A stretch of DNA of 64,000 nucleotides from Oscillospiraceae bacterium. GTDB taxonomy: Bacteria; Bacillota; Clostridia; Oscillospirales; Oscillospiraceae. The notes under the pieces were generated by a model. The model did not search any database, was not told where the DNA came from, and saw only the letters and a program-made list of their open reading frames with translations. The stretch covers positions 28,484 to 92,483 of the forward strand of contig SVLU01000005.1 of NCBI GenBank assembly GCA_015067795.1, read 5' to 3'. Each line of letters begins with the position of its first letter. The stretch's first letter is position 1. Positions 34,817 through 43,358 of the stretch are shown here, one piece after another. Position numbers and translations under genes: made by a program.

Positions 34817-34892
34817 AGTATAGCATAAACACATTTATAAATAAAGAATATATCACTTGATCTTGTCAAGCATCACTTGCAAGGAGTGATAT
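34817..34892 (-). promoter_or_regulatory. Promoter and operator-like repeats of the XRE-YcxB gene
   Basis: On the minus strand TTTATT (34840-34845) and TATACT (34817-34822) are 17 nt apart. Upstream, ATATCACT (34850-34857) and AGTGATAT (34885-34892) form an inverted repeat, with another ATCACTTG copy at 34872-34879. Confidence 0.5.
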
Positions 34893-34977
34893 TGTTGAAA
34901 TTTTGGTTCAAGTTTTCTAAAAAGTCAATTTAGACGGAAAATGGGTATTGAATTTCATTTTGAAAATTAGCAAGAAA

Positions 34978-35008
34978 AAGCCCGGAAACCGTTGCGGCTT
35001 CCGGGCTT
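34978..35008 (-). terminator. Terminator after pfp
   Basis: On the minus strand AAGCCCGGAAGCC and the partner TTTCCGGGCTT form a stem followed by TTTTC. Confidence 0.75.
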
Positions 35009-35028
35009 GTTTTGTTTAGTATATGAAA

Positions 35029-36690
35029 TTATTTGCCCTGTTCCAGTGCGAGGGTGATGGTTGTTGCGTCGCAAACTTCGGAAGGACCATAGTACTGAAT
35101 AGCACCTGGGTATACGAAGCAGGTGTTTTCAGACCACTCAGCACGACGTTCTGCGAAATACTTGAATGGAGCGCCGTCCAGTTCAACAAGAGCCTTCTTG
35201 ATAACAGGCTTGTCTTCGCCGTGTCTTCTTTCCATGTTCATCATCTTGGTGATTGGCATACCGCCTGCGATCCAGCTTTCTGCAGGTTCGGAAAGGTTGG
35301 AGATCTTGGACAGATAACCTGTGTAACCGTACTGGATGAGCATGAATGCATTGTAGCCAAGGGAGTAGCAGTAATCAGAGTCGAAGTTGGATGGGAATGC
35401 ACAGCGGCCTTCGTAGCCAAGGAAGTGATGCAGAGCATTGAACTTGCCGTTGTAGGTTCCGTTAGCCTTTCTTGCTGCCAGGTTTTCCTTAACCATTGCG
35501 GAGAACAGCTTTTCGGATTCGATGAGAGATACCTGTACGTTGCCGTGTGGGTCTCTTTCAAGGAACAGCTGCTGCTGGATAGCCTGTGGAAGGATAGCAA
35601 ATACTTCCATGGATTCAGCGGTGAGGCCGTTCTTAATGAAGTCATACTTTGCATCCCAGGAAGGAAGTGCATTGAATTCGTCTGCACGGCTGCCTGCGAG
35701 AAGCTCGTTGATCTCGTGGATGAGAACGGAGAATTCAGGAACGAATTCTACAACGCCTTCAGGAATAATAGCAACGCCGAAGTTTAAGCCCTTTGCTGCT
35801 CTTGCTGCAACGGAATCAGCAATGATATCTGTGATCTGAGCAAGGGACATCTTCTTTTCTGCAACTTCTTCGGAGATAAGGCAAACGTTTGGCTGGGTCT
35901 GGAGAGCACATTCAAGTGCAACGTGGGAAGCGGAACGACCCATAACCTTTACAAAGTGCCAGTACTTCTTAGCGGAGGTAGCATCTCTTTCAATGTTGCC
36001 GATGATTTCGCTGTAGGTCTTTGTTGCTGTATCGAAGCCGAAGGAACATTCGATATCTTCGTTCTTAAGGTCGCCGTCGATGGTCTTTGGACAGCCGATT
36101 ACCTGAACGCCTGCATTGTTTGCTGCGAAGTATTCAGCAAGAACTGCTGCGTTGGTGTTGGAGTCGTCACCGCCGATGATTACCAGAGCGGTAATACCGT
36201 GCTTCTTGCAAACTTCAGCAACAATAGCAAACTGTTCCTGAGTTTCCAGCTTTGTTCTGCCGGAACCGATGATATCAAAGCCACCGGTGTTTCTGAACTG
36301 ATTGATAAATTCGTCATCAAAAATAACGTAATCATCTTCAATCAGACCGCTTGGGCCGCCCTTGAAACCGTAAAGAACGTTTTCCTTATCGGTTGCCTTC
36401 AGTGCGTCGTAAAGACCGCAGACTACGTTGTGTCCGCCAGGTGCCTGACCGCCGGAAAGAATAACACCAACAACCTGCTTCTTTGCTTCGGAGGTGTTTT
36501 CACCCTTCTGGAAGGTGATTTCCTTCTTGCCGTAGGTGTTTGGGAACAGAGCCTGGATCTTTTCCTGGTCAGCAACGCTCTGGGTCTCGGAGCCTTCCTT
36601 TACGCAGATGTCTGCAATACCATTGCAGAGCATTCCTGGCAGTTTTGGCTGATATGCATATCTTGCATTCTGTAATGATGAAATTTTCAT
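35029..36690 (-). CDS. pfp: PPi-dependent phosphofructokinase (long form)
   Basis: The 553-residue protein is the long PFP type. [10 protein letters not shown] (near 165) and [10 protein letters not shown] (near 192) are the hallmarks of PPi rather than ATP use; [15 protein letters not shown] marks the sugar-binding region. It phosphorylates fructose 6-phosphate reversibly with pyrophosphate. ATG 36690 follows AAAGGAG. It is monocistronic with its own promoter. Together with PPDK it suggests a PPi-saving glycolysis. Confidence 0.95.
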   Translation of the reverse strand: MKISSLQNARYAYQPKLPGMLCNGIADICVKEGSETQSVADQEKIQALFPNTYGKKEITFQKGENTSEAKKQVVGVILSGGQAPGGHNVVCGLYDALKATDKENVLYGFKGGPSGLIEDDYVIFDDEFINQFRNTGGFDIIGSGRTKLETQEQFAIVAEVCKKHGITALVIIGGDDSNTNAAVLAEYFAANNAGVQVIGCPKTIDGDLKNEDIECSFGFDTATKTYSEIIGNIERDATSAKKYWHFVKVMGRSASHVALECALQTQPNVCLISEEVAEKKMSLAQITDIIADSVAARAAKGLNFGVAIIPEGVVEFVPEFSVLIHEINELLAGSRADEFNALPSWDAKYDFIKNGLTAESMEVFAILPQAIQQQLFLERDPHGNVQVSLIESEKLFSAMVKENLAARKANGTYNGKFNALHHFLGYEGRCAFPSNFDSDYCYSLGYNAFMLIQYGYTGYLSKISNLSEPAESWIAGGMPITKMMNMERRHGEDKPVIKKALVELDGAPFKYFAERRAEWSENTCFVYPGAIQYYGPSEVCDATTITLALEQGK

Positions 36691-36739
36691 ATTCAAACTC
36701 CTTTGTAATAGCTTTTGAACATAGCTTTAAACATAGCAT

Positions 36740-36768
36740 ATTTTAATACATTTTGTCCTTAAAGTAAA
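36740..36768 (-). promoter_or_regulatory. Promoter of pfp
   Basis: On the minus strand TTTACT (36763-36768) and TAAAAT (36740-36745) are 17 nt apart. Two direct copies of AACATAGCTTT/AACATAGCAT follow the start point. Confidence 0.55.
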
Positions 36769-36878
36769 GCCCCCACCGAAAAAAAGAATACGCGATTTCC
36801 ACTTTTTCAGTTCGCTGATTGCCGCAACGATGTCTGTTGAAGCCGATATCATGACGAGGACTAATATGATAAATAATT

Positions 36879-36910
36879 ACCCCTGCCAAAGCATTGACTT
36901 TGGCAGGGGT
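36879..36910. terminator. Hairpin after sleB
   Basis: ACCCCTGCCAAAG/CTTTGGCAGGGGT stem just downstream of the sleB stop. Confidence 0.6.
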
Positions 36911-36924
36911 TTGCTTCTGTGATG

Positions 36925-37596
36925 CTATGAGCAAAAACGATGCTTGCCTATTGTGACAATAAGCGGTCTTGACCATATCCAGGAGCTTGTTGCCGTGTTG
37001 GGATTGAAATAGTAAATCGCACCTCCCGATGGGTCCCAGCCATTGAGAGCATCTCTGGCGGCCTTATAAGCGGAATCCGCCACTGGCTCATCAAACTGCC
37101 CGTCCACCATGCAGGTGAAGGCTCCCGATTGGTAGATGACACCTGACAAGGAGTTAGGGAAGGAGGGATGCTCAATTCTGTTGAGAACAACTGCCCCCAC
37201 AGCCACCTGACCCGAATATGGCTCACCTCTGGCTTCTGCTGAAATCAGTCTTGCCAGAAGAGCCACATCATTTGATGCTGTTGAAGCTGACGAATCATTA
37301 AGGCCCAATGCCTTAAGTGTACCCGAGCCTACCACCCCGTCGGCGGTCAGTCCGTTCTTCCTCTGAAATGAGATAACCGCTTTTTCGGTGCGGCTGCCAA
37401 AAACACCGTCCACCGTTCCGTTGTAGTAGCCCCAGCTTTTGAGCTTCTCCTGGATTTGAGTTACCATGGAGCCTGATGAGCCTCTTCGGTATGCCGCCCG
37501 GGCAGAGGGCATGAGCTGTACCATGGATATTATTAAAACGCAGACCGTAAAAAATACGATAAGGGAAGTTATAAGCTTTCGTTTTTCCTTAAACAT
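36925..37596 (-). CDS. sleB: Spore cortex-lytic enzyme (SleB-like)
   Basis: The 223-residue protein has an N-terminal hydrophobic export segment, a peptidoglycan-binding domain (KLKSWGYYNGTVDGVFGSRT then EKAVISFQRKNGLTADGVVG) and a C-terminal SleB hydrolase domain with the catalytic glutamate in SAEARGEPYSGQVAVGAVVL. It cleaves spore cortex peptidoglycan at germination. ATG 37596 follows GGAGG, but that site lies in the right arm of a long hairpin that also terminates uraA. No ypeB follows. Confidence 0.9.
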   Translation of the reverse strand: MFKEKRKLITSLIVFFTVCVLIISMVQLMPSARAAYRRGSSGSMVTQIQEKLKSWGYYNGTVDGVFGSRTEKAVISFQRKNGLTADGVVGSGTLKALGLNDSSASTASNDVALLARLISAEARGEPYSGQVAVGAVVLNRIEHPSFPNSLSGVIYQSGAFTCMVDGQFDEPVADSAYKAARDALNGWDPSGGAIYYFNPNTATSSWIWSRPLIVTIGKHRFCS

Positions 37597-37648
37597 AAAA
37601 ACCTCCGTAAAACGTGTAAGTAGCTTACACATATTTTACGGAGGTTTT
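37597..37648 (-). terminator. uraA terminator that buries the sleB ribosome binding site
   Basis: AAAACCTCCGTAAAA and TTTTACGGAGGTTTT are perfect arms with an inner TGTAAG/CTTACA stem. On the minus strand the right arm contains GGAGG, the sleB Shine-Dalgarno, followed by TTTTT and the ATG at 37596. Confidence 0.75.
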
Positions 37649-37697
37649 ATTCAACTTATGTCAGGGAGATTTTTGAAATTAAATCAAAATTTGTCAA

Positions 37698-39059
37698 TTA
37701 TACCTTGAAGTTAACGGAGGTATCGCCCTGTGCGTTTGTGCCGAATTCATAGTCATTGCCCGGGAGAACAGCGTTAAGGAGAATACCAACGATAGCTGCA
37801 ACTGCCAGACCGGAGAGCTTGATGGAAACGGATGCAATATGGAATACAACACCTGCATCAGCGCCTGTGCCGTAATTGATGCCGATTGCAAGAACCATGA
37901 TAAGAGCTGCGATAAGAACGTTGCGGCTCTTTGTGAAGTCAACCTGGTTTTCAACTACGTTACGAACACCGACAGCGGAGATCATACCGTAAAGAACAAG
38001 GGAAACACCGCCCATTGTTGCGGTTGGCATTGCGGCAACGATTGCAGCAAACTTAGGGCAGAAGGAAAGAACGATAGCAAAGACAGCAGCGAGACGAACC
38101 ACCTTTGGATCGTAAACCTTGGAAAGAGCGAGAACGCCGGTGTTTTCGCCGTATGTTGTGTTTGCAGGAGCACCGAAGAGAGCTGCGAAAGCAGTTGCGA
38201 TACCGTCACCAAGAAGAGTTCTGTGGAGACCTGGATCTTCAATGTAGTTCTTACCTGTTGTGGAGGAGATAGCGCAGATATCACCGATGTGCTCAACCAT
38301 TGTTGCAAGGGAGATAGGAGCGATGGTGATGATAGCTGTTACCAGCATGGAAACATCAAGGTCGGAGAAGATGGACATTGCTGTCTGTTCCCAAACGATT
38401 GGCAGACCGATCCACTTTGCTTCGGAAACGGCTGTTGCAACAGCTGCACGGGAAGCAGGGTCAACGATCATGGAGAATACATAGCTTGCGATAACACCAA
38501 GGAGAATAGGGATGATCTTTGCCATACCCTTGCCCCAGATGTTGAAGCAGATAACAACAAGGATGGCTACGATAGCTACGAGCCAGTTTGCGGAGCAGCT
38601 GGAGATAGCAGTACCGGAAAGTGTAAGACCGATTGCAATGATGATAGGACCTGTAACGATAGGAGGGAAGAAGCGCATAACCTTCTTTGCACCGAAAATC
38701 TTGAAGAGAAGTGCAAGAACAAGGTACATAAGACCTGCACAGACAACGCCGAAGCTGGAGTATGTGAGAGGGATGTCCGCACCGGAAGCTGTTACAAGAC
38801 CGTAAGCACCGAGGAATGCGAAGGAGCTGCCGAGGAATGCAGGAACCTTTCTGCCTGTAATCAGATGGAACAGAAGTGTGCCGAGACCTGCAAAGAGGAG
38901 AGTTGTTGCAACGTTCAGACCTGTAATTGCAGGAACAAGAACTGTTGCACCGAACATTGCGAAGAGATGCTGAATGCCAAGAATGGTCATCTTGCCGGCA
39001 CCAAGCTGTTTTGCGTCATAGATTGGTTCGTTGCCGACTGCTGGAGTTTTTTCTTTCAT
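37698..39059 (-). CDS. Uracil/xanthine permease (NCS2 family)
   Basis: The 453-residue protein has about 12-14 membrane helices. The N-terminal region (GIQHLFAMFGATVLVPAITG) and the TTYGENTGVLALSKVYDP substrate motif match the uracil permease UraA group. It imports a nucleobase with protons. ATG 39059 follows AAGGAG. The upp gene for uracil salvage lies at 47.7 kb, consistent with uracil use. No purine riboswitch or PyrR-type leader was seen in its short leader. Confidence 0.9.
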   Translation of the reverse strand: MKEKTPAVGNEPIYDAKQLGAGKMTILGIQHLFAMFGATVLVPAITGLNVATTLLFAGLGTLLFHLITGRKVPAFLGSSFAFLGAYGLVTASGADIPLTYSSFGVVCAGLMYLVLALLFKIFGAKKVMRFFPPIVTGPIIIAIGLTLSGTAISSCSANWLVAIVAILVVICFNIWGKGMAKIIPILLGVIASYVFSMIVDPASRAAVATAVSEAKWIGLPIVWEQTAMSIFSDLDVSMLVTAIITIAPISLATMVEHIGDICAISSTTGKNYIEDPGLHRTLLGDGIATAFAALFGAPANTTYGENTGVLALSKVYDPKVVRLAAVFAIVLSFCPKFAAIVAAMPTATMGGVSLVLYGMISAVGVRNVVENQVDFTKSRNVLIAALIMVLAIGINYGTGADAGVVFHIASVSIKLSGLAVAAIVGILLNAVLPGNDYEFGTNAQGDTSVNFKV

Positions 39060-39132
39060 TAACCTGTTATTCTCCTTTTCTTTGATTATAATAATCGGAC
39101 AAAGCTTATGATTGCCCACAATTATTTATTTT

Positions 39133-39161
39133 AATATATCATGTCAAATTTAGTTTGTAAA
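39133..39161 (-). promoter_or_regulatory. Promoter of the uracil permease gene
   Basis: On the minus strand TTTACA (39156-39161) and TATATT (39133-39138), 17 nt apart. Confidence 0.7.
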
Positions 39162-39238
39162 GATAAAAGATTACTGCATCAGTTTACTTTTTGGAGAATT
39201 TTGAGTATAATCAAAAAAACAGAAGGAGTGATGGAAAA

Positions 39239-40120
39239 ATGCGAATTGGCGTTGACTGCATAAAGTGTCAGTTTGACAGACAGTACAGGCTTGCTGCCAC
39301 TAAGAATGATCCTGAAAAGCAGGATTTATTCATAAAGGATGTGTGCCGCATTATTGCTGAAGCCCCTCCCGAATGGCCTTCCCCTGTGTTTACACCGTTA
39401 TTTGGTGATGCTTTTGCAAAGCATTTCGGCTATTCCGATAGATTTGCAGATATAAAAAAGCGTTCCAATGAATACGTTCTGGCTATTGAAGAGGATTTAA
39501 AAAAGCGAATTGACTCCGCAGATGATCATATCCTTATGGCCTTAAAGCTTGCAAGAGCCGGGAATTACATAGATTTCGGAGCTTTGGGAAATACTGTAAA
39601 TGACGCACAGCTTAATGCGCTTATCAGTGAAGCCGCTGACCAGCCGGTGGATATGACAGAATTTAACCGTATGCTAAATGAGCTTAATACGGCAAAATCA
39701 CTTGTATACCTTGCTGACAATGCCGGCGAGCTTGTTATGGACAAGCTGCTTATCAGCGAAATCAAAAAGGCATATCCTGACCTGGATGTAACTCTCGCTG
39801 TCCGCGGCTATCCTGTTTTAAACGATGCTACTCTTGAGGATTGCAGGCAGGTGGGTATTGACAAAATCGCAAACGCAATGAGTAATGGCTCTCATGTTGC
39901 AGGAACATATATTCCTGATATAAGTGCTGAATTAAGGGAAAAGCTTCTTAGTGCCGATGTTATCATATCTAAAGGTCAGGGGAATTTTGAAACTCTCTCC
40001 GGCAGTGGGCTGAATATATATTATGTATTCCTTTGTAAATGTCAATTATTCTGCAGAATATTTGACGTACCACAGCTTACGGGTATGCTGCTTAATGAGA
40101 GAAGAATTAAGATAGATTAA
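39239..40120 (+). CDS. DUF89 damage-control phosphatase family protein
   Basis: The 293-residue protein begins MRIGVDCIKCQFDRQYRLA, with the N-terminal CxxC of the prokaryotic DUF89 group. The metal and phosphate motifs DNAGELVMDK (near residue 160) and SKGQGNFE (near 243) are present. DUF89 proteins are metal-dependent phosphatases thought to remove damaged or excess sugar phosphates. ATG 39239 follows AAGGAG with a 10-nt gap. It stands alone between uraA (divergent) and rubrerythrin (convergent). Confidence 0.85.
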   Translation: MRIGVDCIKCQFDRQYRLAATKNDPEKQDLFIKDVCRIIAEAPPEWPSPVFTPLFGDAFAKHFGYSDRFADIKKRSNEYVLAIEEDLKKRIDSADDHILMALKLARAGNYIDFGALGNTVNDAQLNALISEAADQPVDMTEFNRMLNELNTAKSLVYLADNAGELVMDKLLISEIKKAYPDLDVTLAVRGYPVLNDATLEDCRQVGIDKIANAMSNGSHVAGTYIPDISAELREKLLSADVIISKGQGNFETLSGSGLNIYYVFLCKCQLFCRIFDVPQLTGMLLNERRIKID

Positions 40121-40131
40121 TAAGATTATCC

Positions 40132-40175
40132 AAAAAAATGGAGAATTACCGAAACGGCAATTCTCCATTTTTTTT
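40132..40175. terminator. Bidirectional terminator between DUF89 and rubrerythrin genes
   Basis: AATGGAGAATTACCG/CGGCAATTCTCCATT stem with A/T tracts on both sides. Confidence 0.8.
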
Positions 40176-40195
40176 GTACATGAGATTTTTTGTTA

Positions 40196-40738
40196 TTAAT
40201 AGTTTTCAGCCTTGATTTCAAAGTAGGACTGTGGATGATTGCATACAGGGCATACTTCCGGAGCATTCTTACCGATGACGATGTGACCGCAGTTGCGGCA
40301 CTTCCAGATTGTATCACCATCGCGGGAGAATACCAGACCGCCTTCGATGTTGGCGATGAGCTTGCGGTATCTTTCCTCGTGCTCCTTTTCAATAGCTGCA
40401 ACGCCTTCGAAGAGGGCAGCGATATCGTCGAGACCTTCTTCTCTTGCGTCGATAGCGAACTGATAGTACATATCTGTCCATTCGTAGTTTTCGCCGTCAG
40501 CGGCATAGCCCAGGTTTGTCAGAGTATCGGAAACGCTGCCGCCGTTAAGGAGCTTGTACCACAGCTTTGCGTGTTCTCTTTCATTTGCGGCGGTTTCTTC
40601 AAAGATAGCTGCTATCTGCTGGTAGCCATCCTTCTTAGCCTTGGATGCGAAGTAGAGATACTTATTTGTTGCCATGCTTTCGCCTGCGAATGCAGCGTTC
40701 AGATTAGCTTCTGTCTTTGTGCCTTTGATGTTTGCCAT
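40196..40738 (-). CDS. rbr: Rubrerythrin
   Basis: The 180-residue protein has a four-helix diiron domain ([47 protein letters not shown]) and a C-terminal rubredoxin-like FeS4 site ([12 protein letters not shown] and [17 protein letters not shown]). It reduces hydrogen peroxide in anaerobes. ATG 40738 follows AGGAGG. It lies 19 nt downstream of nfo on the same strand, forming an oxidative-stress operon. Confidence 0.95.
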   Translation of the reverse strand: MANIKGTKTEANLNAAFAGESMATNKYLYFASKAKKDGYQQIAAIFEETAANEREHAKLWYKLLNGGSVSDTLTNLGYAADGENYEWTDMYYQFAIDAREEGLDDIAALFEGVAAIEKEHEERYRKLIANIEGGLVFSRDGDTIWKCRNCGHIVIGKNAPEVCPVCNHPQSYFEIKAENY

Positions 40739-40757
40739 TTGGTTTTTCCTCCTGAAA

Positions 40758-41585
40758 TTATTTTTGCAATGAACGTAATAGTGCGATCTCTTCGCCATAG
40801 CCTGCCAGGTCGTTTGGTGTCTCCAAATAGAAGGGGAGATCCCTAAGGGCAGGATGATTGATAATTCGCACCAAGGCATCCAAGCCTAAATGACCTTTGC
40901 CAATCAGTTCATGCCTGTCCTTATGGCTGGCAAATGGGTTTTTTGAATCGTTTATATGGATAGCTTTAAGCCTGTTAAGCCCCAGAATCTTATCAAATTC
41001 CTCCAAAACAAGCTCAAGATTTCCGACAATATCATAGCCGGCATCGTAAACATGGCAGGTGTCAAGACAAACACCCAGCCTGTCGCCTAAGTGAGTGCGG
41101 TCGATTATCTCACGAAGCTCTGTGAATTTAGAGCCGACCTCACTGCCTTTACCGGACATGGTCTCCAAAAGAACAGTTGTGGACTGGTCGGGTGTGAGAA
41201 CCGTGTTAAGTGTTTCGACAATAAGCTCAATGCCCCTTTCAACACCCTGCTTTACATGACTTCCGGGATGGAAGTTATACATATTGCCCGGAACGTATTC
41301 CATACGCTTCAGGTCGTCAATAAAGGTATTTACCGCAAATCCCCTGATTTTTGGATCAGCGGAGCAGGGATTAAGAGTGTATGGTGCATGGGCTAAAAGA
41401 TGGGAAATTCCGTGTTCTGCGGAAAATGACAGAAAATCAGATACATCCTTAGGGTCAATGGCTTTGGCAGAGCCGCCTCGGGGGTTTCTTGTGAAGAACT
41501 GGAAAACATTAGCCCCGATGCTTGCCGCTTCCTTGCCCATGGCAAGAAAGCCTTTGGATGCGGAAAGATGACAGCCTATTTTCAT
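40758..41585 (-). CDS. nfo: Endonuclease IV
   Basis: The 275-residue AP endonuclease begins [20 protein letters not shown] and shows zinc-ligand motifs [30 protein letters not shown] and [20 protein letters not shown]. It cuts at abasic sites during base-excision repair. It is followed by rubrerythrin in one operon. ATG 41585 follows AGGAGG. Confidence 0.95.
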   Translation of the reverse strand: MKIGCHLSASKGFLAMGKEAASIGANVFQFFTRNPRGGSAKAIDPKDVSDFLSFSAEHGISHLLAHAPYTLNPCSADPKIRGFAVNTFIDDLKRMEYVPGNMYNFHPGSHVKQGVERGIELIVETLNTVLTPDQSTTVLLETMSGKGSEVGSKFTELREIIDRTHLGDRLGVCLDTCHVYDAGYDIVGNLELVLEEFDKILGLNRLKAIHINDSKNPFASHKDRHELIGKGHLGLDALVRIINHPALRDLPFYLETPNDLAGYGEEIALLRSLQK

Positions 41586-41715
41586 ATCCTGCCTCCTTTT
41601 AGTTTAATTGTTTTTAGTATTATAGCACATATATCAAAAATAAAAAAGCGATTGTAAAAAATGTTTTTAAGTGATATTATTAACGTGTATGTCAGTTGGC
41701 AGACAGAGCAAATCA

Positions 41716-41795
41716 TGTCATTCCGAGGAGCGAAGCGACGTGGGAATCTTACAGAAAAAGATTGCCACGAGCCGCAAGCGGCTCTCGCAATGACA
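41716..41795. repeat. Interspersed inverted-repeat element, family D copy 1
   Basis: TGTCATTCCGAGGAGCGAAG at one end and CTCTCGCAATGACA at the other. The ends are inverted (TGTCATT/AATGACA) and each half carries its own hairpin (GCGAAGC, GAGCCGCAAGCGGCTC). Other copies are at 52335-52452 and 59510-59590. Confidence 0.75.
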
Positions 41796-41823
41796 AAATA
41801 TTAAAATCAGAGGGTGTTTTAAT

Positions 41824-42660
41824 ATGAGAGAAATAGCCTATGAAAATATAGTATCCACCGTCCGTGAGCTGTGCATTAAGGCGGCTACGGTACTTCCTGA
41901 TGACCTGTGCAGACTTCTTGACAAGGCAAGAGATACAGAGAAATCTCCGGCAGGCAAGAGTGCAATGGAGGATATAGTGGCAAACTACGAGTTTGCGGCT
42001 GAAGCTGAGCTTCCCATCTGTCAGGATACGGGTATGGCAGTAGTATTTTGCAATCTGGGACAGGATGCTCACATCTCAGGTGGTCTTTTATCCGATGCTG
42101 TGAATGAAGGCGTACGTCAAGGATATGTAACTTTGCGTAAGTCTGTTGTTGCCGACCCGCTTCGCCGTGTGAACACAGGGGACAATACCCCTGCGGTTAT
42201 CCACATTCAGCTTGTGGAGGGTGAGTCTCTCGAAATCAATGTTGCACCTAAGGGCTTCGGCAGTGAGAATATGAGCAAGATGAAGATGTTCTTGCCATCC
42301 TGCAAGAGAGAGGATATTGAGAGGTTTATTGCTGAATGTATCTCCGTTGCCGGTTCAAATCCATGTCCGCCTGTTGTTGTGGGTGTAGGTCTTGGCGGTA
42401 CTGTTGAAAAGGCGGCACTTTTGGCAAAGACCGCTCTTGCAAGACCTGTGGGCGAAAGAAATCCCGATCCCTTCTATGCCAAAATGGAGGAAAGCACACT
42501 TAAGCGTATCAATGCAACCGGTGTCGGTCCTCAGGGCTTTGGCGGCATAAACACAGCCGTTGCCGTTAATATTGAAACTTATCCGACCCATATTGCGGGA
42601 CTTCCTTGTGTAGTTAACGTGGGATGCCACGTCACAAGACACGCTTCTGCAACAATTTAA
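41824..42660 (+). CDS. Fumarate hydratase class I, alpha subunit
   Basis: The 278-residue protein matches the N-terminal (alpha) half of class I fumarases and tartrate dehydratases. Three cysteines suited to the 4Fe-4S cluster are seen in ELPICQDTGMA, SCKRED and SNPCPPVVVG. It hydrates fumarate to malate together with a beta subunit, which is normally the next gene. Here the next gene is hpf and no beta subunit is present in the window. ATG 41824 has no strong Shine-Dalgarno (GAGGGTG). Confidence 0.9.
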   Translation: MREIAYENIVSTVRELCIKAATVLPDDLCRLLDKARDTEKSPAGKSAMEDIVANYEFAAEAELPICQDTGMAVVFCNLGQDAHISGGLLSDAVNEGVRQGYVTLRKSVVADPLRRVNTGDNTPAVIHIQLVEGESLEINVAPKGFGSENMSKMKMFLPSCKREDIERFIAECISVAGSNPCPPVVVGVGLGGTVEKAALLAKTALARPVGERNPDPFYAKMEESTLKRINATGVGPQGFGGINTAVAVNIETYPTHIAGLPCVVNVGCHVTRHASATI

Positions 42661-42778
42661 AACATTAAAATATTTTTGACGAAAATCTCGAAGAAAGCTC
42701 TTCCATTATTGTGCAACTTGTGTTATAATTTGCCCAAGGATGAATATTCATCCGGACATATGAAAGGAGCTGAGACAA

Positions 42779-43315
42779 ATGAGGTTTACATTTACTGAAA
42801 AAAAGGTCCCGATTTCCGACAAGCTGAAGGAATATTCCGAAAGAAAGATCGGCAAGCTTGATAAATTCTTCAAGAGCGAAGCCGATGCATATCTTTCCTT
42901 CTCTCTGGAACGCGGCCGTCATATTGCCGAGGTCACTCTGAAAAGCAATGGTATGTTCTACCGCGCAACCGAGTCTACCGGAGATATGTACGCCTCAATT
43001 GATTCCGCTGCCGCTGCTATTGAGCGGCAAATCCGCAAGAACAAGACTCGTCTGGCTAAAAAGCTGCGTGAAGGTGTACTTGATAAAGAGCCTGAAGTTG
43101 CTCCTGAATTCCCAATCGACGATACAGAAGAGAGCTTCGATCTGATCCGCACCAAGAAGTTTGCAATTAAGCCAATGGCAGTTGAGGAAGCCATTTTGCA
43201 GATGAATCTGCTGGGACATGAATTCTTCGCATTCAAGAACAGCGAAGATGAAAACGCCTTTGCAGTTGTTTATAAGCGTAAAAACGGCGGCTACGGACTT
43301 ATTGTGGACAATTAA
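42779..43315 (+). CDS. hpf: Ribosome hibernation promoting factor (long form)
   Basis: The 178-residue protein has the N-terminal HPF/YfiA domain (MRFTFTEKKVPISDKLKEYS, SAAAAIERQIRKNKTRL) and the C-terminal dimerisation domain (KPMAVEEAILQMNLLGHEFF). The long form joins ribosomes into inactive 100S dimers in stationary phase. ATG 42779 follows AAAGGAG. A TATAAT at 42724-42729 is a likely -10. Confidence 0.95.
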   Translation: MRFTFTEKKVPISDKLKEYSERKIGKLDKFFKSEADAYLSFSLERGRHIAEVTLKSNGMFYRATESTGDMYASIDSAAAAIERQIRKNKTRLAKKLREGVLDKEPEVAPEFPIDDTEESFDLIRTKKFAIKPMAVEEAILQMNLLGHEFFAFKNSEDENAFAVVYKRKNGGYGLIVDN

Positions 43316-43327
43316 TTGAATAAAAAG

Positions 43328-43358
43328 CAAAGGGAACGGCGATGCCGTTCCCTTTTTT
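43328..43358 (+). terminator. Terminator after hpf
   Basis: AAAGGGAACGGC/GCCGTTCCCTTT stem followed by TTTC; directly abuts the convergent LtaS-like gene. Confidence 0.8.

Noticed and set aside
39060..39135. Purine riboswitch or PyrR site before the uracil permease gene
   Set aside because: Short leader with no conserved purine-aptamer or PyrR-binding sequence visible.
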